Positions 37,114-47,105 of a stretch of DNA of 64,000 nucleotides are shown piece after piece. Numbering within the stretch: position 1 is the stretch's first letter; each line of letters begins with the position of its first letter. Made by a program: the position numbers and the translations under genes. Below the pieces are notes generated by a model that was not told the origin of the DNA, made no database searches, and saw only the letters and a program-made list of their open reading frames with translations. This DNA is from Acidobacteriota bacterium (GTDB taxonomy: Bacteria; Acidobacteriota; Terriglobia; Acidiferrales; UBA7541): NCBI GenBank assembly GCA_013289665.1, contig JABCZN010000002.1, positions 186,001-250,000 on the forward strand, read 5' to 3'.

Positions 37114-37680
37114 ATGCCCGCCCCCTGCACGCCTTCCCAAACCGTAGGCCCGTTCTTCAGCATCGGTCTTGACCACTTGAACCGCGCGAATCTTGCCGAG
37201 GGAAGTGTCGGCGAACGCTTTGCGATTCGTGGTCGGGTGCTCGATGGCGACGGCGAACCGGTCCCCGACGCCATTGTCGAAATCTGGCATGCTGACGCCG
37301 CCGGCCATTATCATCATCCCGAACATGTTAGCCCGCCGAGCGAGGCAACGTCCTTCCTCGGCTTCGGACGAATTCCCACGGATGAGCGCGGGCAATTTTC
37401 GTTCACAACCATCAAGCCTGGCCCCGTTCATGGTCCGGATGGCAAGCCGCAAGCGCCGCACCTGCAGATTTCGATTTTCATGCGTGGCCTTCTGAAGCGC
37501 CTTATGACACGAATCTATTTCCCGGACGAACCGCTGAACGCTTCCGACCCGGTTCTGCAGGTTGTGCCGGAATTGCGGCGGGATACCCTAATTGCACGGC
37601 CAACGAAGCAGGACGAAAACACTCTGGAATGGAATGTGTGCTTGCAAGGCGAGAGGGAAACGGTATTCTTTGACTGCTGA
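37114..37680 (+). CDS. pcaG: Protocatechuate 3,4-dioxygenase, alpha subunit
   Basis: Structural subunit of the same dioxygenase, 188 residues. TPSQTVGPFFSIGL, then VEIWHADAAGHYHHPE and a C-terminal RIYFPDEP are the alpha-subunit pattern, with the beta-subunit iron Tyr and His pair absent as expected. The ATG at 37114 lies immediately behind the pcaH stop, so the two are translationally coupled. Confidence 0.95.
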   Translation: MPAPCTPSQTVGPFFSIGLDHLNRANLAEGSVGERFAIRGRVLDGDGEPVPDAIVEIWHADAAGHYHHPEHVSPPSEATSFLGFGRIPTDERGQFSFTTIKPGPVHGPDGKPQAPHLQISIFMRGLLKRLMTRIYFPDEPLNASDPVLQVVPELRRDTLIARPTKQDENTLEWNVCLQGERETVFFDC

Positions 37681-37701
37681 AAGCGGGAGACGATCGCACC
37701 G

Positions 37702-39054
37702 ATGAGACTCTTCGACAAGCTGTTTCGTTACGAAGCGATCGATCGGATTTTTTCCGACGTAGCATACATTCAGAGCCTGCTCGAGTTCGAGGCGGCGCTT
37801 GCCCGCGCCGAGGCCAAAGCGGGAGTAATTGCTGCCTCGGACGCGCCGATTATCGCTGCGGCCTGCCAAGCGGATCAATTCAACACTGAGGAGCTCGCCG
37901 CACAAGCCGCGCTTTCCGGCAACGTCGCCATCCCGCTCGTCAAGAAACTCACCGAACTGGTCAGAAAGGAAAATAAAGACGCCGCCCGATTCGTTCACTG
38001 GGGCGCCACCAGCCAGGACGCAATGGATACCGGCGTGGTCTTGCAACTTCGCCAGGCTCTCGAAGTGGTGGATCAGGATTTAGAGCGACTGATTTTTACG
38101 CTGGCAACCCTCTCGGACAAATATCGCGCGACTCCAGTCGCCGCGCGCACCTGGATGCAGCAAGCCCTGCCGACTACCTTTGGTTTCATCGTTGCCGGAT
38201 GGCTGGACGCAATCGTCCGCCACCGTTCGCGCCTTTCGGAATTGCGTGCGCGCAATTTGACACTGCAATTCGGCGGCGCGGCCGGCACGCTCGCCGTTCT
38301 TTCCGCCCGTGGTCCCGCGGTCGCCAGAGCGCTGGCCGAAGAGTTGCACCTGCCGCTGCCAGCAATTCCCTGGCACACGCACCGCGACCGCATTGTGGAA
38401 ATTGCCGCGGCGCTCGGACTTTGCCTCGGAACGCTCGGCAAGATCGCGCGCGATATTTCCATTCACGCGCAAACGGAAATCGCTGAACTCGCCGAGCCTG
38501 CCGGCCTGGGCCGCGGTGGTTCTTCCACCATGCCGCAAAAGCGAAATCCCGTGACCTGCGCAACCGTTCTTGCCGCCGCTCACCGAGTCCCCGGCCTTGT
38601 TTCCACCCTGCTTTCCTCGATGGTACAAGAGCTGGAGCGCGGCCTCGGCGGCTGGCAGGCGGAATGGGAAACGCTTCCGGAAATCGTGTCGCTTTCTGGC
38701 GGCGCATTGCACCATCTCTCGGAAATGCTCCCGCGTCTCGATGTTGACGCAAAACGCATGTTGGCTAATCTCGAAGCCACACATGGACTGATTTTCGCCG
38801 AGGCCGTCACCACGTCCCTGGGCGATCGCCTCGGAAAGTTGCCTGCTCACTTGCTGGTCGAAAGTGCCTGCAAGAAAGCGCGCGCGGAAAATCGTCATCT
38901 GAAAGATGTTTTGCGCGAGGACCCCGGCTTGCGGGGCTACCTGACGCCAGCGGACCTCGAACGACTCTTCGACGTCCGCGATTACCTGGGCAGCGCGGAA
39001 GAATTCATACGGCGGGTGTTGGCGGAAGTGAGCAGCACAGCAACCGCAAGCTGA
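37702..39054 (+). CDS. pcaB: 3-carboxy-cis,cis-muconate cycloisomerase
   Basis: Cyclises the product of PcaHG to 4-carboxymuconolactone. A 450-residue member of the fumarase/aspartase superfamily; the signature GRGGSSTMPQKRNP at about residues 268-282 holds the catalytic Ser loop, and the N-terminal block HWGATSQDAMDTG is also characteristic. It follows pcaG by 21 bases in the same operon and precedes pcaD and pcaC, giving enzymatic order in the genes. Confidence 0.95.
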   Translation: MRLFDKLFRYEAIDRIFSDVAYIQSLLEFEAALARAEAKAGVIAASDAPIIAAACQADQFNTEELAAQAALSGNVAIPLVKKLTELVRKENKDAARFVHWGATSQDAMDTGVVLQLRQALEVVDQDLERLIFTLATLSDKYRATPVAARTWMQQALPTTFGFIVAGWLDAIVRHRSRLSELRARNLTLQFGGAAGTLAVLSARGPAVARALAEELHLPLPAIPWHTHRDRIVEIAAALGLCLGTLGKIARDISIHAQTEIAELAEPAGLGRGGSSTMPQKRNPVTCATVLAAAHRVPGLVSTLLSSMVQELERGLGGWQAEWETLPEIVSLSGGALHHLSEMLPRLDVDAKRMLANLEATHGLIFAEAVTTSLGDRLGKLPAHLLVESACKKARAENRHLKDVLREDPGLRGYLTPADLERLFDVRDYLGSAEEFIRRVLAEVSSTATAS

Positions 39055-39071
39055 GCAAAAGGAATATAGCC

Positions 39072-39866
39072 ATGGCTTTTCTCAAATTGAATGATGCACA
39101 ACTGTTCTATCAATGGGACGGACCGGAGACGGCGCCGGTGGTCGTGTTTTCCAACTCGCTCGGCACAACGCATCGCATGTGGGATCCGCAACTCGACGCT
39201 TTCACCCGCAATTTCCGCGTTCTGCGTTACGATGGCCGCGGCCACGGTCAATCAAGCGCCACGCCCGGCCCCTACACCATCGAGCAACTCGCCGGCGACG
39301 TCGTCGAACTTCTGGACGCCCTGAAACTGGAACGCGTTTATTTTTGCGGCCTCTCCATGGGCGGCATGATCGGAATGTTTCTTGGCGCGGCCCACAGGTC
39401 GCGATTGCACAAAATTGTTCTTTGCAATACTGCCGCGAAAATCGGCACTCCGGACATCTGGAACGCACGCATCACCGCCGTGCAGACAGGCGGAATGAAA
39501 GCAGTTGCCGGCGGGGTGATTGACCGCTGGCTCACGGCGGGGTTTCGCGCGGCCCACCCCGGTGAAACGGCGCAGGTGCTTTCGATGCTGGAAAGTTGCA
39601 ATCCTGCAGGTTATGCGGCAAGTTCGAGCGCCGTCAGAGACGCGGACTTCCGGCCAAAGCTCGGCAAGATCCAGGTCGCCACACAAATCATAGCGGGGGC
39701 GCACGATCCGGCAACGCCACCCGCCGATGGCCGATTCCTCTCTGAGCAGATCCCCGGCGCAAAATACGCGGAACTCCCCGCCGCGCACCTTTCCAATATC
39801 GAAGCACGCGACGACTTCAATCGCGAAGTCTTGTCCTTTCTGAAGTCCCAGGGAGCACACGGATGA
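39072..39866 (+). CDS. pcaD: 3-oxoadipate enol-lactonase
   Basis: Alpha/beta-hydrolase that opens 3-oxoadipate enol-lactone. The 264 residues show the oxyanion strand VVVFSNSLGTTHRMWD, the nucleophile elbow CGLSMGGMIG with its Ser near residue 97, a distal Asp in GAHDPATPP, and the catalytic His in AAHLSNIEA. AAGGA precedes the ATG. It overlaps pcaC by four bases. Confidence 0.95.
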   Translation: MAFLKLNDAQLFYQWDGPETAPVVVFSNSLGTTHRMWDPQLDAFTRNFRVLRYDGRGHGQSSATPGPYTIEQLAGDVVELLDALKLERVYFCGLSMGGMIGMFLGAAHRSRLHKIVLCNTAAKIGTPDIWNARITAVQTGGMKAVAGGVIDRWLTAGFRAAHPGETAQVLSMLESCNPAGYAASSSAVRDADFRPKLGKIQVATQIIAGAHDPATPPADGRFLSEQIPGAKYAELPAAHLSNIEARDDFNREVLSFLKSQGAHG

Positions 39867-40243
39867 ACGACCACGATCGGCACAAAAAAGGAATGAACGT
39901 CCGCAAACAGGTGCTTGGCGCGGCGCATGTGGAGCGCGCCGAGACCAGGAAAAACAGATTCAACACGCCCTTCCAGGATTTAATCACCCGCTATGCCTGG
40001 GGAGAAATCTGGACGCGTCCCGGCTTGCCGCGTAAAACGCGCAGCATGATTACCATCGCGATGATGGTGGCGCTGAACCGCACGGATGAGCTGCGGCTGC
40101 ATCTTCGAGCATCCCTAAACACCGGCGTCTCCAGGGAAGAACTTCAGGAAGTACTGCTGCAAACGGCGATCTATTGCGGCGTTCCCGCGGCAAACCATGC
40201 CTTTCAAATCGCGGAGGAAGTTTTCGCGGAATCCCGAACTTAG
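39863..40243 (+). CDS. pcaC: 4-carboxymuconolactone decarboxylase
   Basis: Decarboxylates 4-carboxymuconolactone to the enol-lactone used by PcaD. The 126-residue all-alpha CMD-family protein carries RPGLPRKTRSMITIAMMVAL and ELQEVLLQTAIYCGVPAANHAF with the family's Cys and His. The ATGA overlap with pcaD couples the two. It is a separate gene here, not fused to pcaD as in some bacteria. It ends the operon, facing the minus-strand efflux genes. Confidence 0.95.
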   Translation: MNDHDRHKKGMNVRKQVLGAAHVERAETRKNRFNTPFQDLITRYAWGEIWTRPGLPRKTRSMITIAMMVALNRTDELRLHLRASLNTGVSREELQEVLLQTAIYCGVPAANHAFQIAEEVFAESRT

Positions 40244-40366
40244 CCTTGCGCTCAGGCGATTAGCGAAACTTCGGCCAGAATATCCCTGCCCCAGCGAACC
40301 GATTGCAAATACGCATCCGGCAGGGAATTCTTGCCCCGCGGGTTACGGCGCGGCTCGCTCGCTTTT

Positions 40367-43300
40367 CTAGCTGGCGGCTTCCCATTCCGTGTCCGCGGGA
40401 GGCAGCTTGTCGGTATCGCGCGCAAACGTAACGTAGAGTGTGGGCAGCATATAGATACTCAGAATAAGCGCAGCCAACAAGCCGCCAACAATCACGATCG
40501 CGAACGGGCGCTGTGAATCCGAACCGATGCCGCGCGACAACGCAGCCGGAAGCAGGCCCAACGTCGCCACCAGCATGGTCATCATGATGGGCCGCAGGCG
40601 CAGCACCGCGCCTTGCACGGCCGCATCCTCGATCGAACTGCCCGCAGCGCGAAGATGATTGATGTATTCCACCATGATGACGCCAGTCTGTACAGAAACG
40701 CCGAAGAGCGCGAGAAAACCGACCCCCGAGGAAACGCTGAGGTGCTCGCCCGTCAGCAGCAGTGCCAGCAGGCCGCCGATGGGAGCCAGCGCAACGTTGC
40801 CCAAAACAAGCAGCGCCCACTTTGGCGAACCGAACATGCTGTAGAGAATCACATAAATGATGAGCAGCGTGATCGGCAGGACAAACAGCAAGCGCCGCTC
40901 GGAACGCTTCTGGCTCTCGTACTCCCCGGCCCAATCGAGGCGATAGCCCTCTGGCAGTTTGACGTGGTCATGCACCCTGCCGATGGCCTCTTCCACCGTG
41001 CTACCGAGGTCGCGCCCGCGCACGCTGTATTTGATGGCCACATAGCGGGAGTTTGCCTCGCGATAAATCTCGGAGGCGCCGTCGAGTGTCTCGGAGTGCG
41101 TGAGCTGCGCCAGGGAAACTCTTTCGCCGCTCGGCGCCACGATGCGGATACTTTCGATAGCTTCTTTCGTATTTCGGAACGGCGCTTCGTATCGGACCGC
41201 CAGATCGAACCGTCTCTCACCCTCGAGCACCTGCGTCACCGCTTTCCCGCCGACGGCGGTTTCAACGGCGTCCTGCACATCGGCCACGTTGATTCCGAAC
41301 CGCGCGGCCTGCTTGCGATCCACAACGAGATTCAGATTCGGTTGGCCGAGCACGCGGAACAGCCCCAAGTCCTCAATGCCCTTCACCGTGCGCATCACAT
41401 TCACGATTTCTTCGGCTTTGGCTTCGAGCGTTCGAAGATCGGATCCGTACATCTTTACCGCCAACTCGCCTTTGACTCCGCTTACGGCTTCTTCCACGTT
41501 GTCCGAGATCGGCTGCGAGAAATTCCAGAGCACGCCGGGAATTTTCTCTAATTCCTGATCCATTGCGTCAATCAACGCTTCTTTGTCTTCGCGGAAAATA
41601 GGGCGCCAGTCTTCCTTGGGCTTCAGATCAACGAAATATTCCGTATTGAAAAAACCGGTTGTATCCGTGCCGTCATCGGGACGCCCGACCTGCGAAACGA
41701 CCTGCTTCACTTCCGGAAAAGAGGCCAGCAGCACGCGCGCCTGATTCATGAGCCTTGTGCCTTCGGTGGGCCCGGTGCTTGGTGCGAGGGTGCCGCGCGT
41801 CCAGATTGCGCCTTCATCCAGATGCGGCAGGAATTCAGAACCGATCACCCCGCTGTAAAGGATGGCAAAGGCGATGAGCGGAACGCAGGCCCCGACCGAC
41901 AGCGTAACCGCCTTATGCTCGATGGCCCAGCGCAACGAGTGGCGGTAGCGCTCGCGGAGAAATTCCATCAACGGGTTGTGCCACTCCTTCACGCCCTTGC
42001 GGAAGAGCACTTCGGCGAGCACAGGCGCGATGGTCATCGAAAAGATCAAGGCGCCAAGCAGCGCAAACGCCACGGTCCAAGCCATCGGCCGGAACAGCTT
42101 CCCTTCCACGCTCTGCAGCGTATAAATCGGCATGTAGGCGGTGATGATAATGGCAATCGCGTAGAAAACGGGACGCTGAATCTCGTGGGCGGCTTCCCGG
42201 ATGCGCTCGAGCGGGGTCTTTTCGGCGGCGCTGATTAATCCGAAATGCCGCACGATGTTTTCGATGACCACCACGGCGCCGTCCACCACCATGCCGAAGT
42301 CCAACGCGCCCAGCGAGAGCAGGTTCGCCGGGATTTTATTCAGGTCCAGGCAAATCGAGGCGAACAGCAGCGAGAACGGAATCGTCATTGCCACGATTAA
42401 TGCGCCGCGCACATTGCCGAGAAAGAAAAACAGGATAATCGAAACGAGCAGCACACCTTCTGAAAGGTTGTGCAGCACGGTATGCGTGGTGTAGTGAACC
42501 AGATCGCTGCGATCGAGGAATGGAACGATCTGCACTCCTTTGGGCAGGATGCGTTCATTCAACTCCTTCACCTTGGCGTGAATGCCATCCAGGGTGCTGT
42601 CGGACTCCGCGCCTTTCTGCAGCAGCACGATTCCCTCGACCACGTCGTCGTTGTCAATGACCGAACCGTCTTCGCGCCGCACGGCTTTGCCTATCTGCCC
42701 GAGACGAATTTTGGGTCCTTGCGTGACCGTGGCAATGTCTTCGACGCGCAGCGGCGTGCCGGATTGTGTTTTCAGGACGGTCTGCTCGATGTCCTCAACG
42801 CTGGTCACCAGGCCCAGCGCGCGAACATTGATTTGTTGCAGGCCGGACTCGATAAAGCTTCCTCCCGCGTTTACGTTATTGTTGGCAAGCTGCTGTTCGA
42901 CCTGGCCGATCGTCAGCCCGAAGGCCACCAGCCTGGCGGGATCCACGCGCACCTGATACTCGCGGGTGGTGCCGCCGAAACTCACCACGTCCACCACGTT
43001 CGGCACGGACTTGAACTCTTTTTCAAGCGTCCAGTCCTCCAGCGCCTTCAACTCCATCAAGTCATATTTCGGATTGGTGCTCTTCAGCGAATACCAGTAA
43101 ATCTGCCCGACCGGGCTGTAGTCGGTGCCCATTTGGGGCTGAAGATTATTTGGCAGGGTCACCTGCGACAACCGTTCCAGCACCTTCTGGCGGTTCCAAT
43201 CGTTGCTGGAACTATCGTCAAAAATGAGCATCACGCTCGAAAGGCCAAAAAGCGAAACCGAACGCAAATGCGCCAGGTGCGGCAGGCCGTTCATCTGGAT

Positions 43301-43510
43301 TTCAATGGGGATGGTAACTTGCTGCTCGACTTCTTCGGCGGCGCGCCCGGGCCACTGGGTGATGATCTGGACATAATTATTGGCCACATCGGGATAGGCC
43401 TCGACCGGAAGATTGTGGAAGGAGACCGCTCCCCAGACGAGCAGGAGCACAGCGATGGCCAGCACGATAAAGCGGTTGTCCAGTGCAAAGTCAACGATCG
43501 CGCGAATCAT
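40367..43510 (-). CDS. Heavy-metal efflux RND pump, CzcA type
   Basis: A 1047-residue inner-membrane proton-driven exporter with the RND plan of twelve helices and two large periplasmic loops. The TM4 motif DFGMVVDGAVVVIEN corresponds to the HME1 signature (DFGxxxDGAVVxxEN) of zinc/cobalt/nickel pumps; copper/silver pumps (CusA) have AIGxxxDAAIVMIEN instead. CAGGAG precedes the ATG. It is the last gene of a minus-strand operon with the TolC-like protein first and the adaptor second. Metal specificity is a motif-based inference. Confidence 0.93.
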   Translation of the reverse strand: MIRAIVDFALDNRFIVLAIAVLLLVWGAVSFHNLPVEAYPDVANNYVQIITQWPGRAAEEVEQQVTIPIEIQMNGLPHLAHLRSVSLFGLSSVMLIFDDSSSNDWNRQKVLERLSQVTLPNNLQPQMGTDYSPVGQIYWYSLKSTNPKYDLMELKALEDWTLEKEFKSVPNVVDVVSFGGTTREYQVRVDPARLVAFGLTIGQVEQQLANNNVNAGGSFIESGLQQINVRALGLVTSVEDIEQTVLKTQSGTPLRVEDIATVTQGPKIRLGQIGKAVRREDGSVIDNDDVVEGIVLLQKGAESDSTLDGIHAKVKELNERILPKGVQIVPFLDRSDLVHYTTHTVLHNLSEGVLLVSIILFFFLGNVRGALIVAMTIPFSLLFASICLDLNKIPANLLSLGALDFGMVVDGAVVVIENIVRHFGLISAAEKTPLERIREAAHEIQRPVFYAIAIIITAYMPIYTLQSVEGKLFRPMAWTVAFALLGALIFSMTIAPVLAEVLFRKGVKEWHNPLMEFLRERYRHSLRWAIEHKAVTLSVGACVPLIAFAILYSGVIGSEFLPHLDEGAIWTRGTLAPSTGPTEGTRLMNQARVLLASFPEVKQVVSQVGRPDDGTDTTGFFNTEYFVDLKPKEDWRPIFREDKEALIDAMDQELEKIPGVLWNFSQPISDNVEEAVSGVKGELAVKMYGSDLRTLEAKAEEIVNVMRTVKGIEDLGLFRVLGQPNLNLVVDRKQAARFGINVADVQDAVETAVGGKAVTQVLEGERRFDLAVRYEAPFRNTKEAIESIRIVAPSGERVSLAQLTHSETLDGASEIYREANSRYVAIKYSVRGRDLGSTVEEAIGRVHDHVKLPEGYRLDWAGEYESQKRSERRLLFVLPITLLIIYVILYSMFGSPKWALLVLGNVALAPIGGLLALLLTGEHLSVSSGVGFLALFGVSVQTGVIMVEYINHLRAAGSSIEDAAVQGAVLRLRPIMMTMLVATLGLLPAALSRGIGSDSQRPFAIVIVGGLLAALILSIYMLPTLYVTFARDTDKLPPADTEWEAAS

Positions 43511-43549
43511 CGAATGCTCCTGCGTGTCGCTCGGAAATTCATCGGGCCT

Positions 43550-44677
43550 CTACTGTTCCGCGGCATTCTGCATCACCAGCGCATTGGAAACGACCGGCTG
43601 CCCCCGCTCGATGCCGGAAAGCACCAATTGCATTTTGTCGGGGCGCGTAATGCCGGCTTTTACTTCGACACGGCGGAATTTTTTGTCGCTTACAGGCACG
43701 TAAACCCAATCACGGTCATGAAGATGCAGAATCGCGGACGCGGGAACCACCGCGAAACGCTCTTTTTTCTGGCCGTGGAAGGTGGCGTTCACAAACATGC
43801 CCACCCGCATCAGCGCCCCGGGGTTGGCAACTTCCACACGGACTTTGGCGGAGCGGAGATTGGGATCGAGAATCGGGCCGATGTTGCTGATCGTTCCGCT
43901 CAAAGCTTTGTCTGGATAGGCGACGAGCCGGATCTGCGCGATTTCGCCGACGTGCACATTGGCAAGATCGTTTTCGTAGACGTCGCAAAGAATCCACACG
44001 TGGGAAAGATCGGAGATGGTGAACGGATTGGCGCCCGAGAGCCCCTGCACTCCCGAGGCGCTGGTCACCTGCTGATCGGTGATGACGCCGGAGACGGGAG
44101 CCTTGATGTCCACGACGGCGGACGGATGATCCTTGTCGACGCCCAGAACGTGTAAGTGCTCTTGAGCGGTTTCGACGTCCACCTTCGCTTTGGACTCCGT
44201 ATCCTCGGCAACCTGAAAATCGTTGAGGGAAATGGCCCCTTTGTCGTACAGAATTTTCGCGCGATCGAACTGCTTGCGAACCAGGACTTCGTCGGCGGTG
44301 GCCTTGCGATAGTCCGAAAATGCTGCGGCGATGTCTGGGCTCTGCACGCGCAGCAACACTTGTCCTTTTTCGACGGCGTCGCCGAGGCGCGCGCGAATTT
44401 CCACCACGCGCCCGCTGGCGAGCGAGATCACGGGAACGGTGCGGCTGACGTCCGGGCCAACAACGCCGGTAACGGTTAGCGACGCGGCTTCGAGAGACTC
44501 GGTGGCCTTCACCAGAGGAAATTGCTCCGGATGCTCCACCTGAAGGATGCTGACGTCGGTTTCCTGTTCCACTTTTGCTTGTGGCGGAGCGCCGCTGCCC
44601 GACGCGGCCTTTCCGCTGCAGCCCGCCTGTAGCACCGCCCAGGCCGAGAGAAATGCAAATCCAAGCTTGCGATTCAT
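43550..44677 (-). CDS. RND periplasmic adaptor (CzcB-like lipoprotein)
   Basis: A 375-residue membrane-fusion protein. An N-terminal lipobox (LQAGC, residues 16-20) indicates a lipoprotein. Barrel-sandwich and alpha-hairpin segments flank VVEIRARLGDAVEKGQVLLRVQSPD and ITDQQVTSASGVQGLSG, and a beta-barrel domain follows (IRLVAYPDKALSGTISNIGP). It overlaps the upstream TolC-like gene by four bases and precedes the pump by 39. It should bridge pump and outer-membrane channel. Confidence 0.92.
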   Translation of the reverse strand: MNRKLGFAFLSAWAVLQAGCSGKAASGSGAPPQAKVEQETDVSILQVEHPEQFPLVKATESLEAASLTVTGVVGPDVSRTVPVISLASGRVVEIRARLGDAVEKGQVLLRVQSPDIAAAFSDYRKATADEVLVRKQFDRAKILYDKGAISLNDFQVAEDTESKAKVDVETAQEHLHVLGVDKDHPSAVVDIKAPVSGVITDQQVTSASGVQGLSGANPFTISDLSHVWILCDVYENDLANVHVGEIAQIRLVAYPDKALSGTISNIGPILDPNLRSAKVRVEVANPGALMRVGMFVNATFHGQKKERFAVVPASAILHLHDRDWVYVPVSDKKFRRVEVKAGITRPDKMQLVLSGIERGQPVVSNALVMQNAAEQ

Positions 44678-45948
44678 TGGAGGACCTCGCGTCCGACGGC
44701 CAGGTTCAATTGGGCCGCCGCGGTCAAATAAGAACCAATCAGGTTCACATAGCTGAGTTCCACCGTGCGGTACTCGCTCTGCGCATTCAAGAAATCCACT
44801 AACGACGCACCCCCATGCTGGTAGGCAAAGAAAACTGTGTCGCGCACCCGCACCGCTTGCTGCAAATATTTCGCTTTGTACGGCTGCAGCAGGATCACAT
44901 TGCTGTTCACAACAGCGTAGGCGGAATCGACGTCGCTGTAGACCAGCGCTTGTGCCGCTCCGGTCAACTTTTCGTTGCGGTCAATATCCAATTGCGTGCG
45001 CAGCTTTTCGCCCTGGTTGCGGTCGAAAATACGCAACGGGATGCTGACGCTGACCCCGAGAGTATTTATTCCGAACGGGTTGTTGTTGGATGAGTTGTGC
45101 GTATACCAAGCGCTTAAAATCGGATCGGTTGAGCCGTTGGCGACAGCGAGTTTGTGATCCGTCTGGGCTTTGTCCACGGATTCGAGTGCCGCCTTCAAGT
45201 CCGGGCGGGTGTCCAGGGCAATCTTCCTGAATTCGTCCCGTGGCAGGAGCTGGTCGGTGAAGTCAAAGGGGCCGGCGACGTCGAATTGTTCAATCGGGGT
45301 CCTATCGTTCAGCAACGTGAGCAGCTGAATTTTGGCCGTGCGCAAATTGACTTCGGCGGATTGCACGTCGGATTCATACTGCACACGCTGCAACTCCAGG
45401 CGATCGAGATCGATTTGCGCGATGTCGCCGACGCTGTAACGGGTTCTACTGATGTCCAGTACGTTGTCATAGTAGGCGAGGTTGTCTTTCGTCAGTTGCA
45501 ACACCACTTTCGCCTGCAATGTGGAAACAAAGGCGCCGCGCAAGTCGAATAACAGGGTTCTCTCCAAATCAGCATGAGTTGACTGGGCGATGAGTGTCCC
45601 TTTTTGGGCGCTTTCCAGGCGCAATTCCCGCTTGCGCTGCCGTTCGTGGAGATAGCTGAGACTGGGCGTTTCGGAAGTGCCTCGGAAGGGCGCCCATACT
45701 CCCTTGTAAGGAGCGATTTGAGTGCCATCCGTTGACAGAGTGAGTTGTGGATTGGGGCGGAGATACGCGGTGATCTCCTGGGCTTTGGATTCGTCAATAC
45801 TCACCTTATCCGCAAGCAACGTGGGATTGTTGGCCTCGAAACGCGCGCGCACCTCGTCCCAGGTCAACGCTTTCTGCGCGTTGGCGTTGCTTAGGGATCC
45901 CGCCGCAAGCAGAGCGGCAATGCACGCACGCCGGATGAATTGCTGCAT
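44674..45948 (-). CDS. TolC-family outer-membrane efflux protein (CzcC-like)
   Basis: A 424-residue outer-membrane factor with a signal peptide ending near SNANA (residue 24) and long coiled-coil hairpins (for example LRLESAQKGTLIAQSTHADL and RTRYSVGDIAQIDLDRLELQ), typical of the CzcC branch of TolC. It is first in the efflux operon, with GAGGTAG before its ATG, and its stop overlaps the adaptor start. No metal-responsive regulator is adjacent. Confidence 0.92.
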   Translation of the reverse strand: MQQFIRRACIAALLAAGSLSNANAQKALTWDEVRARFEANNPTLLADKVSIDESKAQEITAYLRPNPQLTLSTDGTQIAPYKGVWAPFRGTSETPSLSYLHERQRKRELRLESAQKGTLIAQSTHADLERTLLFDLRGAFVSTLQAKVVLQLTKDNLAYYDNVLDISRTRYSVGDIAQIDLDRLELQRVQYESDVQSAEVNLRTAKIQLLTLLNDRTPIEQFDVAGPFDFTDQLLPRDEFRKIALDTRPDLKAALESVDKAQTDHKLAVANGSTDPILSAWYTHNSSNNNPFGINTLGVSVSIPLRIFDRNQGEKLRTQLDIDRNEKLTGAAQALVYSDVDSAYAVVNSNVILLQPYKAKYLQQAVRVRDTVFFAYQHGGASLVDFLNAQSEYRTVELSYVNLIGSYLTAAAQLNLAVGREVLQ

Positions 45949-46125
45949 AAATCTACCTCGCCTCTACTTTCTTCCTGAAAACCGGAACCTCTGCGGGGGG
46001 ACCTGCCTCCCGCTCTCCGCCGGGAAGTTCCCCGATGTGCTACACGCGTGGCGTGCCCATTTGGACGATACCCGGACCCTCATTGGGAAGTTGTAACGAT
46101 TAGATAGCAGAAAGATGTATGGGTT

Positions 46126-46797
46126 TTAAACGAGCGGAGGCGCGCGGCCGGCACTGGGAAAAGCCAATTCTGTGCGAACCGTCAGTGGTTGAGCCGGCAG
46201 GGCGGCTGCGGAGATTTGCCGGGGGCCATGCCAACCCGCGGAATCGCCCGCTTCTCCCGTCGTGTCGCGGCCCGACTGGAGCGCGAATTGACCAGCGGGA
46301 ACATCCTCAGGCGCAACGAAGTGGAACTCGGTGCCACTCAGAGCGCCGGGAAAATCCGAGGGTTCGGCGGCAACGAAGTTACCCTTGCCGTCATTCAGAA
46401 AAATCGCCACGAAATGAGAGTCGAGAAGCGAAGTGACGACAAGATCGGCGAATTTGTCTCCGTTCACGTCGCGGGGAGTAATTTGAAGGCCACCGGAAGG
46501 CCCGAGAATACAGATTCCAGGCTTGGCTCCGGAACTGAAGTTAAAGTCGACCGAATATTGCGCGGTGGGAGAGCCATCGCGCGTGACACGGATCATAGCC
46601 AAATCGGGTTCCCGGTCGCCGTCAAAATCCGCGATGGCAAATTGCGTGGAGCGAAGCGTGACGGCGGTGCGGACGAGGCGAGAGATGGCGCGATCCGTAG
46701 TTCGGATTTGCGAGTGCCCTACCCAGAGGGATGCGACCAGACAGAGAACCGCAAACCCCGGAAGCAACAGTCGATTGGAGAGGCTGCGCAGGCTCAT
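46126..46797 (-). CDS. Exported protein with FG-GAP/VCBS-type repeats
   Basis: A 223-residue protein with an N-terminal membrane or signal segment (residues 8-26). Two repeats of the integrin-like calcium-binding kind are visible: FAIADFDGDREPDLAMIRV and ITPRDVNGDKFADLVVTS followed by FLNDGKGNF. Each has the DxDxDxxxD-like loop of FG-GAP/VCBS blades, too few for a whole propeller. The C-terminal 50 residues are Pro/Ala-rich and unconserved. It lies upstream of the efflux operon on the same strand, 177 bases away; no functional link is evident. Confidence 0.7.
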   Translation of the reverse strand: MSLRSLSNRLLLPGFAVLCLVASLWVGHSQIRTTDRAISRLVRTAVTLRSTQFAIADFDGDREPDLAMIRVTRDGSPTAQYSVDFNFSSGAKPGICILGPSGGLQITPRDVNGDKFADLVVTSLLDSHFVAIFLNDGKGNFVAAEPSDFPGALSGTEFHFVAPEDVPAGQFALQSGRDTTGEAGDSAGWHGPRQISAAALPAQPLTVRTELAFPSAGRAPPLV

Positions 46798-47105
46798 AGA
46801 TGAAGGTTCAGTCTACCTCAACTTGCCTGGGGGTTGGCAATTCGGGGGGTGGCGGTGGTCGGGTCGGTTACGACCCACCCGGAGCAGGATACCCCCATGG
46901 CCCAATAACCGGCCTTGGACTCGCGGTAACTTGCTTTCTATGGAGTTGACTTATCGGCGCCGCTTCCTCCGCCTGCGCCCGGCCAGCCCGGAACAGAGTG
47001 CTAGAATGAACCATGCCAGCCTGAATACTTCTCCGGGTCCCCGAGAAGACTGGAGCGGGAATGCATAGTCGCGGATTGCCACGTCTGGACCTCAGTTCCG
47101 ATTGA
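46798..47105. other. Divergent intergenic region
   Basis: About 300 bases between the FG-GAP gene (minus) and the kinase gene (plus). No convincing gene, repeat or hairpin; it presumably carries both promoters. Confidence 0.5.

Noticed and set aside
42470..44155. Plus-strand frame of 561 codons
   Set aside because: Antisense to the metal pump and adaptor genes; no recognisable domain.
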